This document shows positions 5,366-6,529 of a DNA stretch of 6,529 bases, piece by piece; position 1 is the first letter of the stretch; every line of letters starts with the position of its first letter. Location: assembly GCA_041663205.1 (NCBI GenBank), contig JBAZQZ010000039.1, positions 1 through 6,529 of the forward strand, in the 5' to 3' direction. A program made the position numbers and the translations under genes. Under the pieces are notes generated by a model that was not told the origin of the DNA, ran no database searches, and saw nothing but the letters and a program-made list of their open reading frames with translations. The stretch comes from UM-FILTER-38-24 sp041663205 (GTDB lineage: Bacteria > Patescibacteriota > Gracilibacteria > UBA1369 > LOWO2-01-FULL-3).

Positions 5366-6091
5366 ATGAAAAGAACACAAAGAAAAATTTTATTTGGCAT
5401 CTTAATAACAATTTCCGTCGGAATTTTATTTTCCGCATTCTCCTTAAACAAAACAAAGCCGGTCCAAATTTTGGAAGGAGAAAAAGACTGTGTGATTTTA
5501 TTGCATGGATTGGCACGGTCATCTTCATCAATGGAATCCCTGGCCGAATTCCTGAATTCCAAAGGATTCAAGACCGTAAACATAGATTATCCGTCCACAA
5601 AAAATGACATTGAAACACTTTCAAAATTATATCTGGAACCTGCGATAAAACATTGCGGAAACGACAAAAAAATCAATTTTGTTTCACATTCATTGGGCGG
5701 AATCATCATAAGAAATTTCCTCGCAAAAACCGATGTCAAAAATTTAGGCAAAGTGGTCATGATTGCTCCCCCGAATAACGGCAGTGAAATAGCGGATATA
5801 TTGAAAAATTTTAAAATCACAAAATGGTTTTTTGGGCCGGCCTTAGCCCAACTGGGAACAGACAACGAAAGCTTTACACGAAAACTCCCCATCCCGACTT
5901 ATGACGTTTTGGTAATTGCGGGAAATTCACCTCAACTCATTCTTTCGGAAATTATTCCGGGCGAAGACGACGGAAAAGTTTCCGTAGAAAACACAAAAAT
6001 CCAAAACTCAGATTTTCTCTTAATCGAAAGTTCTCATACTTTCATAATGGACGACCCCAACGTAAAAAAAGCTATCGTAGAGTATTTTTAA
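5366..6091 (+). CDS. Membrane-anchored alpha/beta hydrolase (lipase/esterase-like)
   Basis: This 241-residue protein has a basic N terminus followed by a membrane anchor or uncleaved signal (about 8-27), placing the catalytic domain outside the cytoplasm. The fold landmarks are in order: CVILLHGLARSSSSM (about 42-56, oxyanion hole), NIDYPST, the nucleophile elbow S107-H-S109-L-GG, IAPPNNGS (about 133-140), the acid segment GEDDGKVSVENT (D201 or D202) and the histidine segment SSHTFIMDD (H224). The triad is therefore probably S109-D202-H224. The elbow has serine in place of the first glycine of GxSxG. These features match lipase-like hydrolases acting on acyl esters. The natural substrate is unknown, and envelope lipids or scavenged lipids are possible. 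The ATG at 5366 is the first in frame and has no Shine-Dalgarno sequence. The gene is on the opposite strand to the preceding ones. Confidence 0.88.
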   Translation: MKRTQRKILFGILITISVGILFSAFSLNKTKPVQILEGEKDCVILLHGLARSSSSMESLAEFLNSKGFKTVNIDYPSTKNDIETLSKLYLEPAIKHCGNDKKINFVSHSLGGIIIRNFLAKTDVKNLGKVVMIAPPNNGSEIADILKNFKITKWFFGPALAQLGTDNESFTRKLPIPTYDVLVIAGNSPQLILSEIIPGEDDGKVSVENTKIQNSDFLLIESSHTFIMDDPNVKKAIVEYF

Positions 6092-6112
6092 AAAATATCC
6101 TGAATTTTCCTC

Positions 6113-6141
6113 TTGCAAAATCACATATAATCACATATAAT
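6113..6141 (+). promoter_or_regulatory. Promoter of the Fic gene
   Basis: A -35 element TTGCAA (6113-6118) is followed by 17 bases and a perfect -10 TATAAT (6136-6141). The start would be near 6148, giving a leader of about 26 bases. The -10 lies inside the tandem repeat at 6121-6150. Confidence 0.6.
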
Positions 6142-6150
6142 TACATATAG
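6121..6150 (+). repeat. Three tandem 10-bp repeats in the Fic promoter
   Basis: The units are TCACATATAA, TCACATATAA and TTACATATAG. The first two are identical and the third differs at two positions. The 10-bp period is about one helical turn. Each unit carries a -10-like hexamer across its right boundary: TATAAT at 6126 and 6136, TATAGA at 6146. Confidence 0.8.
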
Positions 6151-6173
6151 ACGACGTGTCTTAACGCAAAACA

Positions 6174-6529
6174 ATGGAAAGATTCACTAAAAGATTGACC
6201 TTCACCCCCGACATCACCCATAAAATATATGGATTAATAAGCCAAATCGAAGAACTCAAAGGCCAATGGAGAGCGGGCACAAATCTATCCCCTCAAATTC
6301 TGGGACGATTAAAAAAATCCGTAATTGTCACTTCTGCAGGCGCATCAACCCGCATAGAAGGAGCGAAATTATCGGACGAGGAAGTCGAAAAATTACTGAA
6401 AGGATTAAAAATCCAAAGACTCAAAACACGGGATGAACAAGAGGTAGCCGGCTATGCCGAACTACTGACAAACATTTTTGATTCTTTCAAAACCATCAAA
6501 TTCAGTGAAGGAACAATCAAGCATTTTCA
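6174..6529 (+). CDS. Fic-family protein, N-terminal part
   Basis: An open frame starts at the ATG at 6174 and runs off the right edge, covering 118 codons. It begins MERFTKRLTFTPDITHKIYG. The stretch around residues 54-75 carries S58-T-R-I-E62-G63, which fits the (S/T)xxxE(G/N) inhibitory-helix motif of class II Fic proteins. In these the glutamate sits before the Fic core and blocks productive ATP binding. The following LSDEEVEKLL and DEQEVAGYAELL segments are typical of the linker before the Fic domain. Fic enzymes usually transfer AMP from ATP onto a hydroxyl of a target protein. The catalytic HxFx(D/E)GNGRxxR loop should lie beyond the window, so activity cannot be judged. No antitoxin gene is seen upstream, consistent with a self-inhibited protein. 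A well-spaced promoter with tandem repeats lies upstream, and there is no Shine-Dalgarno sequence. Confidence 0.85.
   Translation, partial: MERFTKRLTFTPDITHKIYGLISQIEELKGQWRAGTNLSPQILGRLKKSVIVTSAGASTRIEGAKLSDEEVEKLLKGLKIQRLKTRDEQEVAGYAELLTNIFDSFKTIKFSEGTIKHF

Noticed and set aside
5125..5583. 152-residue minus-strand open frame
   Set aside because: It overlaps the DUF5652-like gene in another frame and the hydrolase on the other strand, and lacks recognisable motifs.
6083..6100. AT palindrome after the hydrolase stop as terminator
   Set aside because: TATTTTT-A-AAAAATA is symmetric but has a one-base loop, no G-C pairs and no following T run.

Overview
The window looks like a stretch of a small, AT-rich bacterial genome, most likely from the Candidate Phyla Radiation (Patescibacteria). 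That placement is an inference. It rests on small families common in that group (DUF5652-like, DUF5320-like), short intergenic gaps, and eleven gene starts with no Shine-Dalgarno sequence. Standard stop codons fit: seven TAA, one TAG and one TGA, with no in-frame TGA inside any gene.

The layout is as follows. At the left edge, read leftward, is a zinc-homeostasis unit: a Fur-family, Zur-like repressor (157-585) followed by the first 46 codons of a ZIP-type metal transporter that runs off the window (1-138). Its promoter carries a 25-bp near-palindrome at the expected transcription start. Next, also on the minus strand, is a four-gene operon (3327 down to 674) with gaps of 11, 1 and 2 bases: a glycine/cysteine-rich DUF5320-like peptide, a DUF134 helix-turn-helix protein, a YibE/F-like membrane protein, and a signal peptide-thioredoxin-CcdA fusion. 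It has a good sigma-70-type promoter of its own. A single-gene unit follows, encoding a rhodanese lipoprotein (3416-3841) with its own extended -10 promoter and an AT-rich terminator. Then come an adenosine-deaminase family enzyme (stop at 3886, ATG start at 4959 or 4953), a DUF5652-like two-helix membrane protein (5067-5291) and, divergently on the plus strand, a membrane-anchored alpha/beta hydrolase (5366-6091). The right edge holds the start of a Fic protein (from 6174) carrying an N-terminal inhibitory motif, behind a promoter built on tandem 10-bp repeats.

The genes suggest an envelope theme. One part is zinc uptake under Zur. The other is thiol/sulfur chemistry outside the membrane: the thioredoxin-CcdA fusion passes electrons outward, the rhodanese lipoprotein handles sulfane sulfur, and DUF5320/DUF134 families are often found near iron-sulfur or metal-cofactor genes. 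The most notable points are the compact DUF5320-DUF134-YibE/F-Trx/CcdA operon, the Zur operator, the absence of Shine-Dalgarno sequences, and the repeat-based fic promoter. No tRNA, rRNA, CRISPR array or insertion sequence was seen, and no stretch over 300 bases lacks a gene.
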